From NCBI RefSeq assembly GCF_040954645.1, contig NC_092804.1:92636862-92700861 (forward strand): a stretch of 64,000 nucleotides of DNA, read 5' to 3'. The notes beneath the pieces are model-generated. The model was not told the origin of the DNA and searched no databases. It worked only from the letters and a program-made list of their open reading frames with translations. Of this stretch, positions 37,188-48,125 are shown piece by piece. The DNA comes from Diabrotica undecimpunctata (Eukaryota; Arthropoda; Insecta; Coleoptera; Chrysomelidae). Numbering within the stretch: the stretch's first letter is position 1; each line of letters opens with the position of its first letter. The position numbers and the translations under genes were made by a program.

Positions 37188-40100
37188 CTAAATCCTATCG
37201 GGATCACCAGTCGGGTTACTAATCCTTAAATCCTTAATATTCCAAATACCTTGATCCTTGCCATTTTCATCCTCTAAACTATATGTCCAGGGGGAAACTT
37301 TCTTCTTCACGAAGTAGGGTCCTATCCATCTAGGAGCTAACTTTTTCGTGAAATATTTAGCGGCATCTGACAACACAAAATTTCTCCGCCATACTGACTG
37401 ATGGGGCTGAAATTCCTCTGGACGTCTCCGTAGATTATAGGTCTTCTCACACTTAGCCGAAGCTTTATCTAAACGTTTTCTAACATCAACAAATAATTCC
37501 TGGAGTCCACGCGATCGATTATATCCCATTTTAGCTACTTCGTCCTCCGGGTCTCCGAGTTTGTCCTTTCGGGAAAAATCTCGTCCATCCACTACCATCT
37601 TCCGACCGAAATTTATGAAGTAGGGATCTTGACCAGTCGACTCGTGGTATGCAGTGCGCGTAGCACATGCTAGTTTGGCCAAATTTTCATCCCACTTCCT
37701 ATGGTTGTCAGCTATATAAGTTGCCATCATTGTTTTAAGGGTTCGGTTATAGCGTTCAGATGGATTGCACTGTGGATGATACAACGCATTATAACGAACT
37801 GAGACACCATAGGTTTCCATCATTTTCTTGAAAATACCCGAAGTATACTGGACACCATTATCACATAGTAACAGACGTGGAACTCCAAATACGAGGAAAA
37901 CTTCTTCTTCTATTTTCTTAACGACATGCACGGCTTTTGAGGATCGCAACGGAAATACCAAAGAAAATTTACTAAACACATCCATTACCACTAAGATAAA
38001 CTTATAGCCTTGAGTTGATCTTGGGAAAGGTCCCATAAGATCGGTTGCTACTATCTCCCATGGTTGAGTAGCTTTAGGTTGAGGAGTCATAAAGCCTTTG
38101 GGCTTACCTTGTTCCACCTTATGCATGGCACACAGTGAGCAACGTCCAACGTAACGAGACACATCACTCCGCAGTTTCGGCCAAAAATACTTCTCGTTAA
38201 TACGCTTATAAGTTTTCAGGATCCCCATATGACCTGCTAAAGGACTATCATGACACAACTTCAGCACTTCCAATCGTTGACCCTTAGGAACGACTTCCTT
38301 CCAATTGTCCACTTCCTCGACCAAAAATCCATGACTGGGACGGATGTATTTATAAAGTTTGCCACCAGACATTCTCCACTGAGGATACTTCAAGGGATTA
38401 GACTCGATTTTTCTACAAAGTTTATCATACCAACTATCACCACTAGGAAGCGGTACAACCTCTTCAACCATATCAAGCACGGGAACTGACCGAGATAACA
38501 AATCGGGGACAACATGTTCTTTTCCTTTCCGATGCACAATCTTAAAGTCATATTGTTGCAATCTTACCGCCCATCGAGCTAATCTTCCAGTAGGATCCTT
38601 CAAATTTTGAAGCCATACGAGGGATGCGTGATCAGTCACGACCGTAAACGGAACACCCTCCAAATAAGGACGCAGTTTTTCGACTGCCCATAACACAGCT
38701 AAACATTCTCGTTCCGTCGTGGAAAAATTCCTTTCTTGACGCGTTAGTGATCTGCTCAGGAAACTAATTACTTCGTCACCATCCGGGCCTGGCTGCAATA
38801 ACACGGCGCCCACTCCATATCCTGAGGCATCACATTGGACAACAAAAGGCAAATTGTAGTCAGGACAATTAAGTATCGGAGCAGAAACTAGACATTCTTT
38901 TATTTTCTGAAAAGATTCTTCACAACTCGGGGTCCAATTGAATTTTCTTCCTTTCTTCAATATCGCTGTAATTGGAGCTAGTAGTGTCGCAAAGGAAGGA
39001 ATAAATCTTCGATACCAGGAAAATGTGCCTATGATGCTACGAACTTCCTTGACGGATGTGGGTGTTGGGATACGTAGCATAGCCTTGACCTTATCACCAT
39101 CAACATGTAGTCCATTCCTATCAACCACATGACCCAAATACTTTAGTTCCGGTCTACAAAATTGACATTTATCCCAGCTAACGGTTAACTTAGCTTCTCT
39201 CAAGCGTCTAAAGACTTCCTCTAAGATCCTTACATGTTCTTCAATAGACTTTGTCACGATGACCACGTCATCCAAGTAAGTAAAAACATAGGGTTCCAAC
39301 TCCGGACCGAGGACACGATCTATCAACCTCTGCCATGTAGCCGGGGCATTATGTAATCCAAAAGGCATTCTGCAAAACTGAAAAAGACCTCGACCAGGAA
39401 CCGTAAAAGCAGTATAAGGCCTGGAAGCCTTAGCAACAGGTACCTGCCAATATGCCGACTTAATGTCTATGGTGGAAAGATAATGCGCGTTCTTCAATTT
39501 ATTTAAAATATTAGAGATGTACGGTAATGGGTAGCCATCCCTCTCTGTTACGGCATTAAGCTTTCGATAGTCTACGCAGAACCTCCATTTTGGTTCTTCA
39601 CCTTCTGGAACCTTTTTCTTCACCAAGAGAATCGGGGACGACCAAGCACTATTCGATCGCTCCACTACTCCTTTCGCCAACATATCTTCTAGCTCTTTAT
39701 CAATATGGCTTTGGATTACTGGGGATACAGGATAGTAACGTTGTTTTATGGGTGCAGATTTACAAACAATCACATGCTCAGTGACATCAGTACAACCAAG
39801 GGAAGTGCCCATTAGTTCACGACTTCTATTAATAACTTCCTCCAATTGCGACTTCTCTGCATCGGTCAAAATAGTTTGACCTCGGAGATGATCCACTGAA
39901 CCTACCATTGCTGGAGCGTCCGAAAAATACCATTCGTTATGCCTCAAATCTGGAACGATACCCATAACACGCCAAAAATCAGATCCTAAAATCAGAATGT
40001 GCGGTACGTCCAAAATAACTAATACTGGCAAGACACGCAAGCGATCCCTAACCATGAAAGGTACTAAACATTCCCCCAACGATTCACACATCTGACCATT

Positions 40101-40370
40101 CGCCACTCTACAAACGATCTTCTTCGAAGTATCCAACTCTAAACCCAAGTTTTGTAAAAATTTCCAACCAGTTCTTCCTACAATGGTCTTTGAAGCACCA
40201 GAATCCAATAATCCCAAAATTTCCTTTCCTAAGACTTTAACTTTCAAATATGGACGTTCATCTCCTTCGGAATGATGTAAAATAAAGTCTAAAATAGGAC
40301 GTAGGTTGGTCGAGTCAACGTCGGGAACACCTCTTCGACCAGTTAGGTGCGCTTCCTTCCGTTTCCCGAA
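37188..40370 (-). CDS. pol: Element B Pol (protease, RT, RNase H, integrase), -1 frame to gag
   Basis: Intact Ty3/gypsy polyprotein. Counted from 40247, the protease LLDSGAS has its Asp at residue 15. RT has IDIKSAY (Asp near 261) and YLDD near 324-327. RNase H includes VQCDASGYG (Asp near 473) and VTDHASL. Integrase has the His pair near 666-673 and CSLC near 703-706, then Asp 736, Asp 796 and Glu 831 (DD35E spacing). A GPY/F-like WIGPYFV lies near 975. No ATG starts it sensibly; the frame is open from 40370, overlaps the end of gag and lies in -1 phase, so a Gag-Pol fusion by ribosomal frameshift is the likely product. Stop TAG is at 37188-37190. Confidence 0.92.
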   Translation of the reverse strand, partial: FGKRKEAHLTGRRGVPDVDSTNLRPILDFILHHSEGDERPYLKVKVLGKEILGLLDSGASKTIVGRTGWKFLQNLGLELDTSKKIVCRVANGQMCESLGECLVPFMVRDRLRVLPVLVILDVPHILILGSDFWRVMGIVPDLRHNEWYFSDAPAMVGSVDHLRGQTILTDAEKSQLEEVINRSRELMGTSLGCTDVTEHVIVCKSAPIKQRYYPVSPVIQSHIDKELEDMLAKGVVERSNSAWSSPILLVKKKVPEGEEPKWRFCVDYRKLNAVTERDGYPLPYISNILNKLKNAHYLSTIDIKSAYWQVPVAKASRPYTAFTVPGRGLFQFCRMPFGLHNAPATWQRLIDRVLGPELEPYVFTYLDDVVIVTKSIEEHVRILEEVFRRLREAKLTVSWDKCQFCRPELKYLGHVVDRNGLHVDGDKVKAMLRIPTPTSVKEVRSIIGTFSWYRRFIPSFATLLAPITAILKKGRKFNWTPSCEESFQKIKECLVSAPILNCPDYNLPFVVQCDASGYGVGAVLLQPGPDGDEVISFLSRSLTRQERNFSTTERECLAVLWAVEKLRPYLEGVPFTVVTDHASLVWLQNLKDPTGRLARWAVRLQQYDFKIVHRKGKEHVVPDLLSRSVPVLDMVEEVVPLPSGDSWYDKLCRKIESNPLKYPQWRMSGGKLYKYIRPSHGFLVEEVDNWKEVVPKGQRLEVLKLCHDSPLAGHMGILKTYKRINEKYFWPKLRSDVSRYVGRCSLCAMHKVEQGKPKGFMTPQPKATQPWEIVATDLMGPFPRSTQGYKFILVVMDVFSKFSLVFPLRSSKAVHVVKKIEEEVFLVFGVPRLLLCDNGVQYTSGIFKKMMETYGVSVRYNALYHPQCNPSERYNRTLKTMMATYIADNHRKWDENLAKLACATRTAYHESTGQDPYFINFGRKMVVDGRDFSRKDKLGDPEDEVAKMGYNRSRGLQELFVDVRKRLDKASAKCEKTYNLRRRPEEFQPHQSVWRRNFVLSDAAKYFTKKLAPRWIGPYFVKKKVSPWTYSLEDENGKDQGIWNIKDLRISNPTGDPDRI

Positions 40371-41725
40371 TTACACGAAGGACAAGTTCTGACTGTAAAC
40401 CCTTCTTTCTTACACTTAAAACAGTGAACAGCCTCCTTCTTCATTAGACACCCTACTGCCTTATGGCCTGACTGATTACAACGATAACAGATTAAAGTCC
40501 TAAACTTTCCTCTAGCGGACTCCGATTCGGATGAAGCAACAGGACCCTCACTAACACTACTACAACTTTCAGCATCCACACTGATATAAGCTAGGTCCTT
40601 TTCCAAAGTATTCATTTTCCTACTATTCGGTTCAACATAGTTCCTAATACAATCACGTCTTTCCTCCATACTGCGACATAGAACACGAAGTTCCTCCAAG
40701 GTAGCTGGCAAAGGATCACGTAATCTATCTTGATAGAACGGATGCAAATTCCTAATAACTATAGACAATTTAACTTCCTCTGGAACATGACAACGCAAGC
40801 GATTAAAGTAACTATTCATTATTGCCAAGTAAACTCCAATAGTCTCAGACGAATGCTGAGTTCTCCTCCGAAGCTCTTCAAAAAGCGCTTCCCCATGGTG
40901 AGCTGACAGGTACTCCCTACGAAACTCTTCAACTAATTCAGCCCAACTCCCTACACGTAGACGAACATCTTTATAAAACTGATAGGCTTTATCCGAAAAT
41001 AAATCTATACCTGATTCCAAAAGTATACTATCTGGTACATGACGAGCGAGACTCAATTCATTCACCATCTCAAAAAATGCAGAAATAGACATACCCCTAG
41101 CAGAACCTGAAAACTTTTCTATTCCCCATTTATGAGGAAGTATCATCCCAGAAGAAAAACTAGAGACAGACCCTGAAAAAACATTATTACCAGCTTGTGA
41201 CATCGCTCCAGGAGAAGAAGCATGAACTTGTCCTACCCCTGCCTGAAAAGACTGATTTAAAACCGAAATCACATCGAGCGCTACTGGTACCGAACCAGAT
41301 CCGATTGGATGCTGCTTATCATGTAAATCCTGTGACAACTTCAAAATCTCAGCAAGAAAGTCTGACTTAACAACCTGGACTGCGTCTGCATCGTCACCTG
41401 TTGGCAATACCATAAGATCAATTCTCCCCAAGACATGGTTAATCTGTGTCCGCAATCTCAAGGACTCAGCACAAGTAGGAGTTCCGGCAAACTTTCCAAC
41501 AGCCGTATTCAGCTCCGCAAGTTTAGTCTCGATTGCAGTTTTATCCTGTGAAAAGGTGAATGGGTGCTCAGGATATCTAAAGCTTTCATTTGCTGCCTCA
41601 CGACTAAGTGCATCAGACAGACTAGACCTCATAGACTCAACAGTGCCAGTAGACACTCCACGAATTTTGAGTTCATATTCCAGTTCCTCTTTCCTTAAGT
41701 AGTTAGGTACAAGTTTTCGCACCAT
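40343..41725 (-). CDS. gag: Element B Gag with SAP-like N-terminus and zinc knuckle
   Basis: ATG at 41725 (context gcaagATGG) gives 460 residues. The N-terminus (YLRKEELEYELKIRGV) resembles a SAP-type helix pair. The middle is a capsid region (WAELVEEFRREYL, IVIRNLHPFYQDRL). The C-terminus has a perfect CCHC knuckle, CYRCNQSGHKAVGC, and a second one, CFKCKKEGFTVRTC, in which the His is replaced by Phe. A Ser-rich acidic stretch precedes them. Gag forms the particle and binds RNA. The frameshift site lies 15 nt before its TAA. Confidence 0.92.
   Translation of the reverse strand: MVRKLVPNYLRKEELEYELKIRGVSTGTVESMRSSLSDALSREAANESFRYPEHPFTFSQDKTAIETKLAELNTAVGKFAGTPTCAESLRLRTQINHVLGRIDLMVLPTGDDADAVQVVKSDFLAEILKLSQDLHDKQHPIGSGSVPVALDVISVLNQSFQAGVGQVHASSPGAMSQAGNNVFSGSVSSFSSGMILPHKWGIEKFSGSARGMSISAFFEMVNELSLARHVPDSILLESGIDLFSDKAYQFYKDVRLRVGSWAELVEEFRREYLSAHHGEALFEELRRRTQHSSETIGVYLAIMNSYFNRLRCHVPEEVKLSIVIRNLHPFYQDRLRDPLPATLEELRVLCRSMEERRDCIRNYVEPNSRKMNTLEKDLAYISVDAESCSSVSEGPVASSESESARGKFRTLICYRCNQSGHKAVGCLMKKEAVHCFKCKKEGFTVRTCPSCNSGNGRKRT
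40361..40367 (-). promoter_or_regulatory. -1 frameshift slippery heptamer GGGAAAC
   Basis: Read on the minus strand in the gag frame as G GGA AAC, the canonical X XXY YYZ form used for -1 frameshifting in retroviruses. The -1 frame after it is open into pol. Downstream, gcacc (40350-40346) can pair with ggtgt (40331-40327), and tggtcga (40341-40335) with tcgacca (40313-40307), which could form an H-type pseudoknot about 10 nt after the heptamer. Confidence 0.75.
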
Positions 41726-42384
41726 CTTGCCAAAGTTCAAAATTTAAAAAAATGTATCAACCGAAAGGAGCAAATATTCAAACAAAATCAAGATATAAGT
41801 AAAAATATTAACACACAGGTACAGTTTACTTTATTAATGGGAGCAAACCAAAAGCAAAATAAAAGTAATAGTCGCTTTATTCAATCTATAAAATTTCACA
41901 AAAGATTTTCAAAATTTCATTGTTTCAGAACAAATTACAAGTCACAACATAATCTCAAAAAAAGATTTTACATTCCCTAACATAAGTAAGTTAAACCACA
42001 ATGTAGAATTTCGAAGTCCAACTTCTCAAAAAAATAAATTTGAACTCCAACTGAAATAGAAATATTTCAAAGTCCTAATATATCCATAATTCTTCTAAGT
42101 TCCACAACACCGCTTCAAAGTATCTTCTTTTAAGTTCCATTTTTGGCTTCTTCCAACTTCACGTCACACAAAAAAAAAACTAGTAAGCACTTCTTGGCAT
42201 ACACTTCCACTAAACACGAAGTTCTAAGACTACTACTAAGTGCAAAACCAGTGGTAAAGTAAATAAATCGAAGTTAGTCAATTAAAGCCCAAACACGTTA
42301 GGTTAACTAATTAAAAGGAATCTACACAAGGGGTTGACAAAAAAAGGTTAATTAATTAAGGGCCCCACGTTGGGCGACAAAATA
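41726..42384 (-). promoter_or_regulatory. Element B leader and primer-binding site
   Basis: The primer site is tgtcgcccaacgtggggc (42379-42362, minus strand), 5 bases after the LTR end and close to the tggcgcccaacgtggggc form common in insect gypsy elements. The remaining roughly 640 bp to the gag ATG is AT-rich and non-coding. Confidence 0.75.
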
Positions 42385-44073
42385 TGTGGCGTACAAAACC
42401 GAATCTATATAAAAAAAATTACAAAATGTACCAAATATAAATCAGACGTACACCCGGAAAGAAAAGTACTATACGGTGACAGTCTGGGAATGGCTCGCGG
42501 CTAGACAAAACAGTGGAGATGGTCGTGCGGTCCACAAAACAAAAAAATCCGAAGTTATATCAGGGGCGCCAGGTAAATTGGCCCACAGCCTTCCCTACGT
42601 TATTATTCAATAAACCACCAACTTACCAATAGGTTTACTACTAAAATACTAAGTAACAGTATACAACCTGAATAAATAAAAAAATAAATGAAATTGTCAG
42701 ATTAGAATTTAGTCAATTTTAATAAATAGATTCCCAAGATAGTTAAAAATAAATACATATTACAATATTATTTAACTTTACCATAGGCTTAATAAAAAAA
42801 TAATATAAAAATGCGGCTTCTACTTGCCTAACAAAAATTCATAAGTTATTTCTATTTAACAGAACAAAATGAAAGGTAAGACGTATCAAAAGTACCGGAC
42901 GCTAAGGGGTGTGCGGTTCAATACCAACCAAAAAAAAATAATTAACGCAAATAGGACACCACGTGAGCTCAAGTGCGTGCGCAGAAAATAATATAAAAAA
43001 ATAAATCTCAAATATATAACCCCCCCCTTAGACGCAGTTTACAAAATTAAAATAGGTATGTGTAAATATTGAATTAATAAAATAAACCGCAAATTATCTT
43101 TAAAAAAATCTGTAAAGTATTTGTAAATATGAAAATAAAAACTAACAGCAAATAATCTTTAAAAAAAAACTATTGTATTCCGCAAACCAAATTAGACGGC
43201 GCTTAAATCTTCCGTTGAAAATTAATTATCGATCCATACCTCGAATTTTCATATACTTCACCGCGTGGAATTCCAGTTATAGTTCAGCGTGTCTTCAATC
43301 CAAAATCCCATACGATTGCCGATGTACATAGACTTGTGTGACAATGTTGAAAAGTTGGAAATTACAGCCAGACGGAAAAATACGAAGAAGAAGAAGCAGA
43401 AAAAAAACAAACAAACCAACCAACCCCTTCTTAGCCAGATTAGGGGTTTGAAATATCCCAAATTGGACCGAAGCGTAGCCGGCTATTTGGACTCGTGATT
43501 AAGGCTAATTTCTTGATCTAAATACGACTCCCGGTATTCACGTGTACTGTAGATCCGCTTTTTTTAGCGAAATTGTGGATATTCCAAAAAAAACCCTTCC
43601 ACGAAGGCAGCAAATCCCCTTGAATATCCACACGGTTCGGACTAGTCCAGATCCCACATGGAACAGCAGCAAAAGCAAAAAACAAAATGCCGTTTTTAAT
43701 CTAGCCCAACCTTTCAGTTACACCGTCAAACCTGGAATCACTTTCTTTCCGTCGTCTTTCCGAACACTTGACAACTTGACACACGGAGGTCACCGAATAA
43801 TACCGAGATTCAAAAATTTCGATTTTATGATCCCAATTCTTCCAAGATAACTCTAGAAAGAACGATCTAAATTAGTTTCTTCACAAAAAAGAGGACGTGT
43901 TCCCTTAACTTCAGCACAATTTGCCAGACATTACCCCTATTTGAAAATTACTAATTTTATTTTCGCCACCTTGCTTATAATATATTATAGGCAACCGCTC
44001 TTACACGTCCTGAATTATTTAAATTTTGATAAAATAGAGGTGGGACTTTCTACTTTAAATTTGGAACGTAACA
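42385..44073 (-). repeat. Element B 5' LTR (right copy)
   Basis: Near-identical to 34574-36261. Differences seen are run-length changes in A and C tracts and one substitution (aattatcgatcc here, aattattgatcc in the left copy). Confidence 0.92.
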
Positions 44074-44077
44074 GGGG

Positions 44078-44823
44078 AGTTAATAAGATACCCAAATTTT
44101 AAATAAAATTAAAATCTAAAGACCATTAAAAAAATCAAGAACACCCTGTATATAGAAATAGTTTAGTTGTAAAATCATAAACCATTTACCGGGAACAACG
44201 TGAGTGGTTTCCGAATATGTGAATAAGTGATCTAGAAAGTTTTCTCCGATAAAAAGACAATACGGTTTGGACATGACCAGGTAGATTTAGTACACAACTA
44301 TTTGAAATTTGCGGTTATAATAGATTGGAAAGTAATAAGTAAGGATTATTGGTTAATGAGTTTTCTCCTTTACAAAAGTTATAAAAAAAAAATTCAAGGT
44401 CGTTTGCAGGAAAGTACTTTAACGTCAGGTAATTTTTGGAAAAACCAAAAATTTAATGGACTAAGAAACCGATGATGCGTTTGATGAGAGGGAAGGTTTG
44501 TTTGGATTGGTTTGAGATGAATAAAGAAGAAGGGGGTGAAAAGCTTGCCGGGAATGAAATGAGGGAAGAGAAGGACATTGTGAGTTGAACATCGAGAGAG
44601 ACCGGTTCCGGTGAAAACATTTTTTTGAGAATCTATAAGTAGTGCTTAGTGTTTGTGTGGAAAATTAAGCAGCCATTGTGGTAAGCAGAGACGAGTTCCA
44701 GTAGAAATAGAGGCATTACTGTAAGTACAAACAGATATATTTTCGTTGTGTCTGAGAGGAAGCAGTTTGTTTGTCTTGGAGTTTGGAGCTTGTGGTAAAG
44801 ACATCACGACATTTTCACATACT
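44078..44823 (+). repeat. Element A 3' LTR, truncated
   Basis: Starts agttaataag and matches 27937-28683 with about 2% differences. Homology stops at catactg, after which unrelated sequence begins, so roughly the last 650 bp of the LTR are missing. Confidence 0.85.
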
Positions 44824-45059
44824 GATTTGTTGGAATCTAGGGGGTTGAAATGTCCCTCTTGGATTATTGTTAAATGGCTGTTATTGCAAAGGCATTTGAT
44901 TTGGCCTAACGAATGGCTGTGGCCATTGGGGCTTGGGCACCTCAGGCTGCCATCGTGTAGGAGCGGGTGTATGAGTTAAATCCTGTCGTTTGTGAAGTGG
45001 CAGATCGTTTGTTAGAAGATGATAAGGAATAATTATGAGATTTTTGGGGATATCTAATA
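44824..45059. other. Short unassigned interval
   Basis: No supported gene. The sequence replaces the missing end of the A LTR and leads into a LINE fragment. Confidence 0.5.
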
Positions 45060-45650
45060 TTATTTTCGTATTGGCAGGTTAATAATAGTAATAAGCCTAG
45101 GCCATTAACGGTTAAATTTGCAGATAATGATAGTCCATTATTTATGTTGCACAATAAGATGAGGTTGTTAAGAACCATATTTTCTAGAGTTCAAATTTGA
45201 AGGATGACATAACTAAATATCAACTTACTTATTTGAATAAATTAAGAGAGGAATAAAAATATAAAGTACTTAACAAAAAACTAACAATAAAGTATATTAA
45301 TAAAGTTTCAACTATTATTAGTACTAACCGACAAAATGCCGCAAAAAACGAATAAAGACAACAATAAATGTTTGTCAGACCAATATTGCTTCTTTACATG
45401 CTAAGTTTTCGGACTTTTTGTCATTTAAATCTTCTCATGCCGATACTCATATTTCCGATATACATAATAATATGTTTGGGATGGAGTTCCTCTGAAGTCG
45501 GTACGGGAAGTTAATGATTTTGGTGTTACGGTCAACCAAACATTAAGTTGGTCTACTCAAACAGCAAAAGTAGTTAGTAAAGCGAACTCTGCTTTATACT
45601 TTATATCAAAAGCGTTTCATAGAATGTCTCCGGACTTGTTTTTATAGTAC
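45060..45650 (+). pseudogene. Internally deleted LINE (ORF1 end, ORF2 start, RT end)
   Basis: 45070-45350 reads NKPRPLTVKFADNDSPLF and later LTIKYINKV, like the ORF1 C-terminus of CR1/Jockey-type LINEs. 45375-45480 reads TNIASLHAKFSDFLSF, like the start of an ORF2 endonuclease. 45500-45650 reads DFGVTVNQTLSWSTQ and KANSALYFISKAF, the typical region after the RT. Most of ORF2 is therefore deleted. Several frame changes are needed. Confidence 0.5.
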
Positions 45651-45769
45651 AAGCTACTAGTTTAAATAGTTTAAAAAACAAGTTTGATGAAAACGAACAG
45701 AATATTGTACCTAGTCTTATGTTAACTATACTGTTTGTATTATTTTTTTCTTCCTTTTATATATTTCCT

Positions 45770-47815
45770 AACCCAGGGAACAACTTATTTAATTCCCAAA
45801 GATCAAAATAACACCCAAGATCCAACCAAGTACCGCTCAATTACTTGTCTTCCAACTCTGTATAAATTGGTCACATCCTGTGTAGCCCGGCGTATCAACC
45901 AACACTGTGCTCTAAACAATATCATAGAGCCTCAACAGAAAGGATGCACTAAGGGTTCCATGGGCTGCAAAGAACAACTTATTATCGACTCTGTCATTTC
46001 TAACCAGGCGTTTGATTCAGTACCACATGAATGGCTTATAGATATATTAAAAATATATAAAGTCGATGGTAACACAGTGACCTTTTTAAAACATATAATG
46101 TCAGATTGGAAGACAAAAATTCACCTCAAAATACCTGGTGAAAACAATATCGAAACTGAAAATATTGCAATCAACTGAGGCCTATTTCAAGGAGATTCGT
46201 TGAGCCCACCGTGGTTTTGTCTAGCGATGAACCCTCTATACCAGATACTGAACTCGACTGACACAGGTTTTAGCATCAAAAATAACACTACTGTTGTTGC
46301 AAAGATTAATTATCTATTGTATATGGATGATTTAAAACTATTAGCTTCCACTCGAAGCCACCTGGATCAGATGCTAAAAACAGTAGAAAATTTCTCTAAT
46401 GATATTAGTAAGCACTTCGGTCTTGACAAGTGCCGTATCTTAAATATAATCAAAGGAAAGGTTCAGCCCGGCGGATTCGATATGCAAAACCACCAGAACA
46501 TCGAGGCCATGGGTGAAAATGATATGTATAAATACCTAGGAATAAAGCAAGCGCGAAAGATTGACCATAAGCAAATGAAAACTGAGATAACTACTGAGTT
46601 TATACGAAGGGTAAAACAGTTGCTTCGTTCACACCTTAACAGTAAAAATTTGTTTAAGGCACTAAACACCTACGCATGTTCCGCGATTAGCTATTCATTT
46701 GGTATTTTTGAGTGGAAAAAACGGATATAGGAAATCTTCAGCGAAAAGTACGAACACAACTCACAAAGACACAAAAACACCATTCTCGAAGTGCAGTAGA
46801 AAAAACGACATTACCGCGGTATTTAGGAGGACGAGGACTTATGGATATAAGTGAGCAACTCGAAAAACAAATTACTGATTTAAGAACTTATTTTCAGGTG
46901 CAGGCTGAGACATCTACTCTACATCGCGCGATTTGTGCAGTAGATCATACAACATTGATTAAACTGAGGGAACCAGAAACGCGCATAACTTTCTTACTAA
47001 GGACGAAAAAATGCGCACCTGGATGGGTAAACCTCTGCACGGGCGACATCCCAATGAGGTCAGTCAAGACCATGTCGACAATATAGCGTCGAACTATTGG
47101 CTGACATCAGGAAAGATGTTCCCTGAAACAGAAGGTTCACTACTGGCCATTCAGGATTAGGTTATACCATCCAAAAATTACCTGAAATATATCGTCAAAG
47201 ACCCTCAGGTCCAGAATGACAAATGCCGATATGGATGTTAAGCTCAGGAAACCATCCAACATCTTACCGGGGGCTGTCAGGTATTTGCTGCAACTGAATA
47301 TAAGGAGCGGCACGACTAAGTAGGAAAGATCATTCATCAAGAGATAGCTATCAAACTGGGACTTCTTCAAACAAACCATCTTCCATATTATCAATACGTT
47401 CCTGAGAGTATACTTGACAATGACAACTACAAGCTATACTGGGACCGCACTGTGCTCACAGACCAAACAATGGCACATAATAGACCAGATCTCATACTAG
47501 TTAATAAACTAAAGACACAAACAACATTAATTGATGTGGCGATACCCAACAATAATAATCTTTGTGTTAAACAGAACGAAAAAAGTACAGGGATCTGGAA
47601 ATTCAAATACGAAGACAGTGGAGAATGGAAAGTACCCAGACAATACCTATTATTCTCCCTACTACTGGAGTCATTCCAAACAACCTCCTAGAGAAAACAT
47701 AAAAAAAGGTCTGAATGAACATCTCTACAAGACCATGCAGAACGCTGTACTACTCTCAACGTCCAGATGTGTACGAAAATTTTTGGGAGATACTCCAACA
47801 TACCAAGTCACCTAG
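45770..47815 (+). pseudogene. R4/Dong-like LINE, RT and restriction-like endonuclease
   Basis: The frame reads YRSITCLPTLYKLVTS, then QAFDSVPHEWLIDILKIYKV, GDSLSPPWFCLAMNPL and the catalytic YMDDLKLL (about 46318). A run of residues before QAFDSVPH, including the motif A Asp, is missing. An in-frame TGA at 46176 and frame changes near 46720 and 47100-47530 follow. Past the RT come GGRGLMDI, a Cys/His cluster (HLTGGC region), YWDRTVLTDQT and NRPDLILVNKLKTQT followed by LIDVA. The RPD...D pattern marks the restriction-like endonuclease of R2/R4-type LINEs. The 5' end is truncated. Confidence 0.7.
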
Positions 47816-47899
47816 GGCTCGATAACACGGAAAGAGTCTCACCAGAGCTCAATCCTTTTGATACCGTAGGTATCTGGGATGGGGGAATTTTCCCCTTAG

Positions 47900-48125
47900 A
47901 GGGAGTGTGAGCCGTATGGCTAAATCTGGGATAATAATACTCCAAAGCAAACTTAATTCCAAGCACATAGTAAAAGCAATAAACACATACGCAATACCAC
48001 TTTTCACATACTCATTTGGCGTTATAAAATGGTCGAATACGGAAACTGCAGAACTAATTAGACCAAATAGAACCGTGATAACTAAATACGCATCAACCAC
48101 CCCAAATCATAAATTTAACGCATGA
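47900..48125 (+). pseudogene. Second R4-like LINE fragment
   Basis: Reads LNSKHIVKAINTYAIPLFTYSFGVIKW, parallel to the region after the RT of the preceding element (SKNLFKALNTYACSAISYSFGIFEW), so it is another copy of the same family. It then ends. Confidence 0.6.

Larger units (their letters stand above)
34574..44073 (-). mobile_element. Ty3/gypsy element B, complete and probably young
   Basis: The 9.5-kb element has LTRs at 34574-36261 and 42385-44073, TG...CA ends, a 4-bp target duplication GGGG, a primer-binding site, a purine tract, and intact gag and pol. By eye I found only about four differences between the 1.69-kb LTRs, mostly homopolymer length, so the insertion is recent. It is the only retroelement in the window without a visible inactivating lesion. 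Confidence 0.92.
27937..44823 (+). mobile_element. Ty3/gypsy element A, interrupted by element B
   Basis: 5' LTR, leader, gag, protease, RT/RNase H, a deleted integrase and a purine tract run from 27937 to 34573. The 3' LTR starts at 44078 on the far side of element B. Joining aggcgggg (34566-34573) to agttaataag (44078) restores a normal purine-tract-to-LTR junction. The two LTRs share about 746 bp with roughly 2% differences. Gag and Pol have numerous frame breaks, so A is dead. Confidence 0.85.

Noticed and set aside
38250..39784. Short plus-strand frames within 38250-39784
   Set aside because: They are shadows of the intact pol gene on the minus strand.
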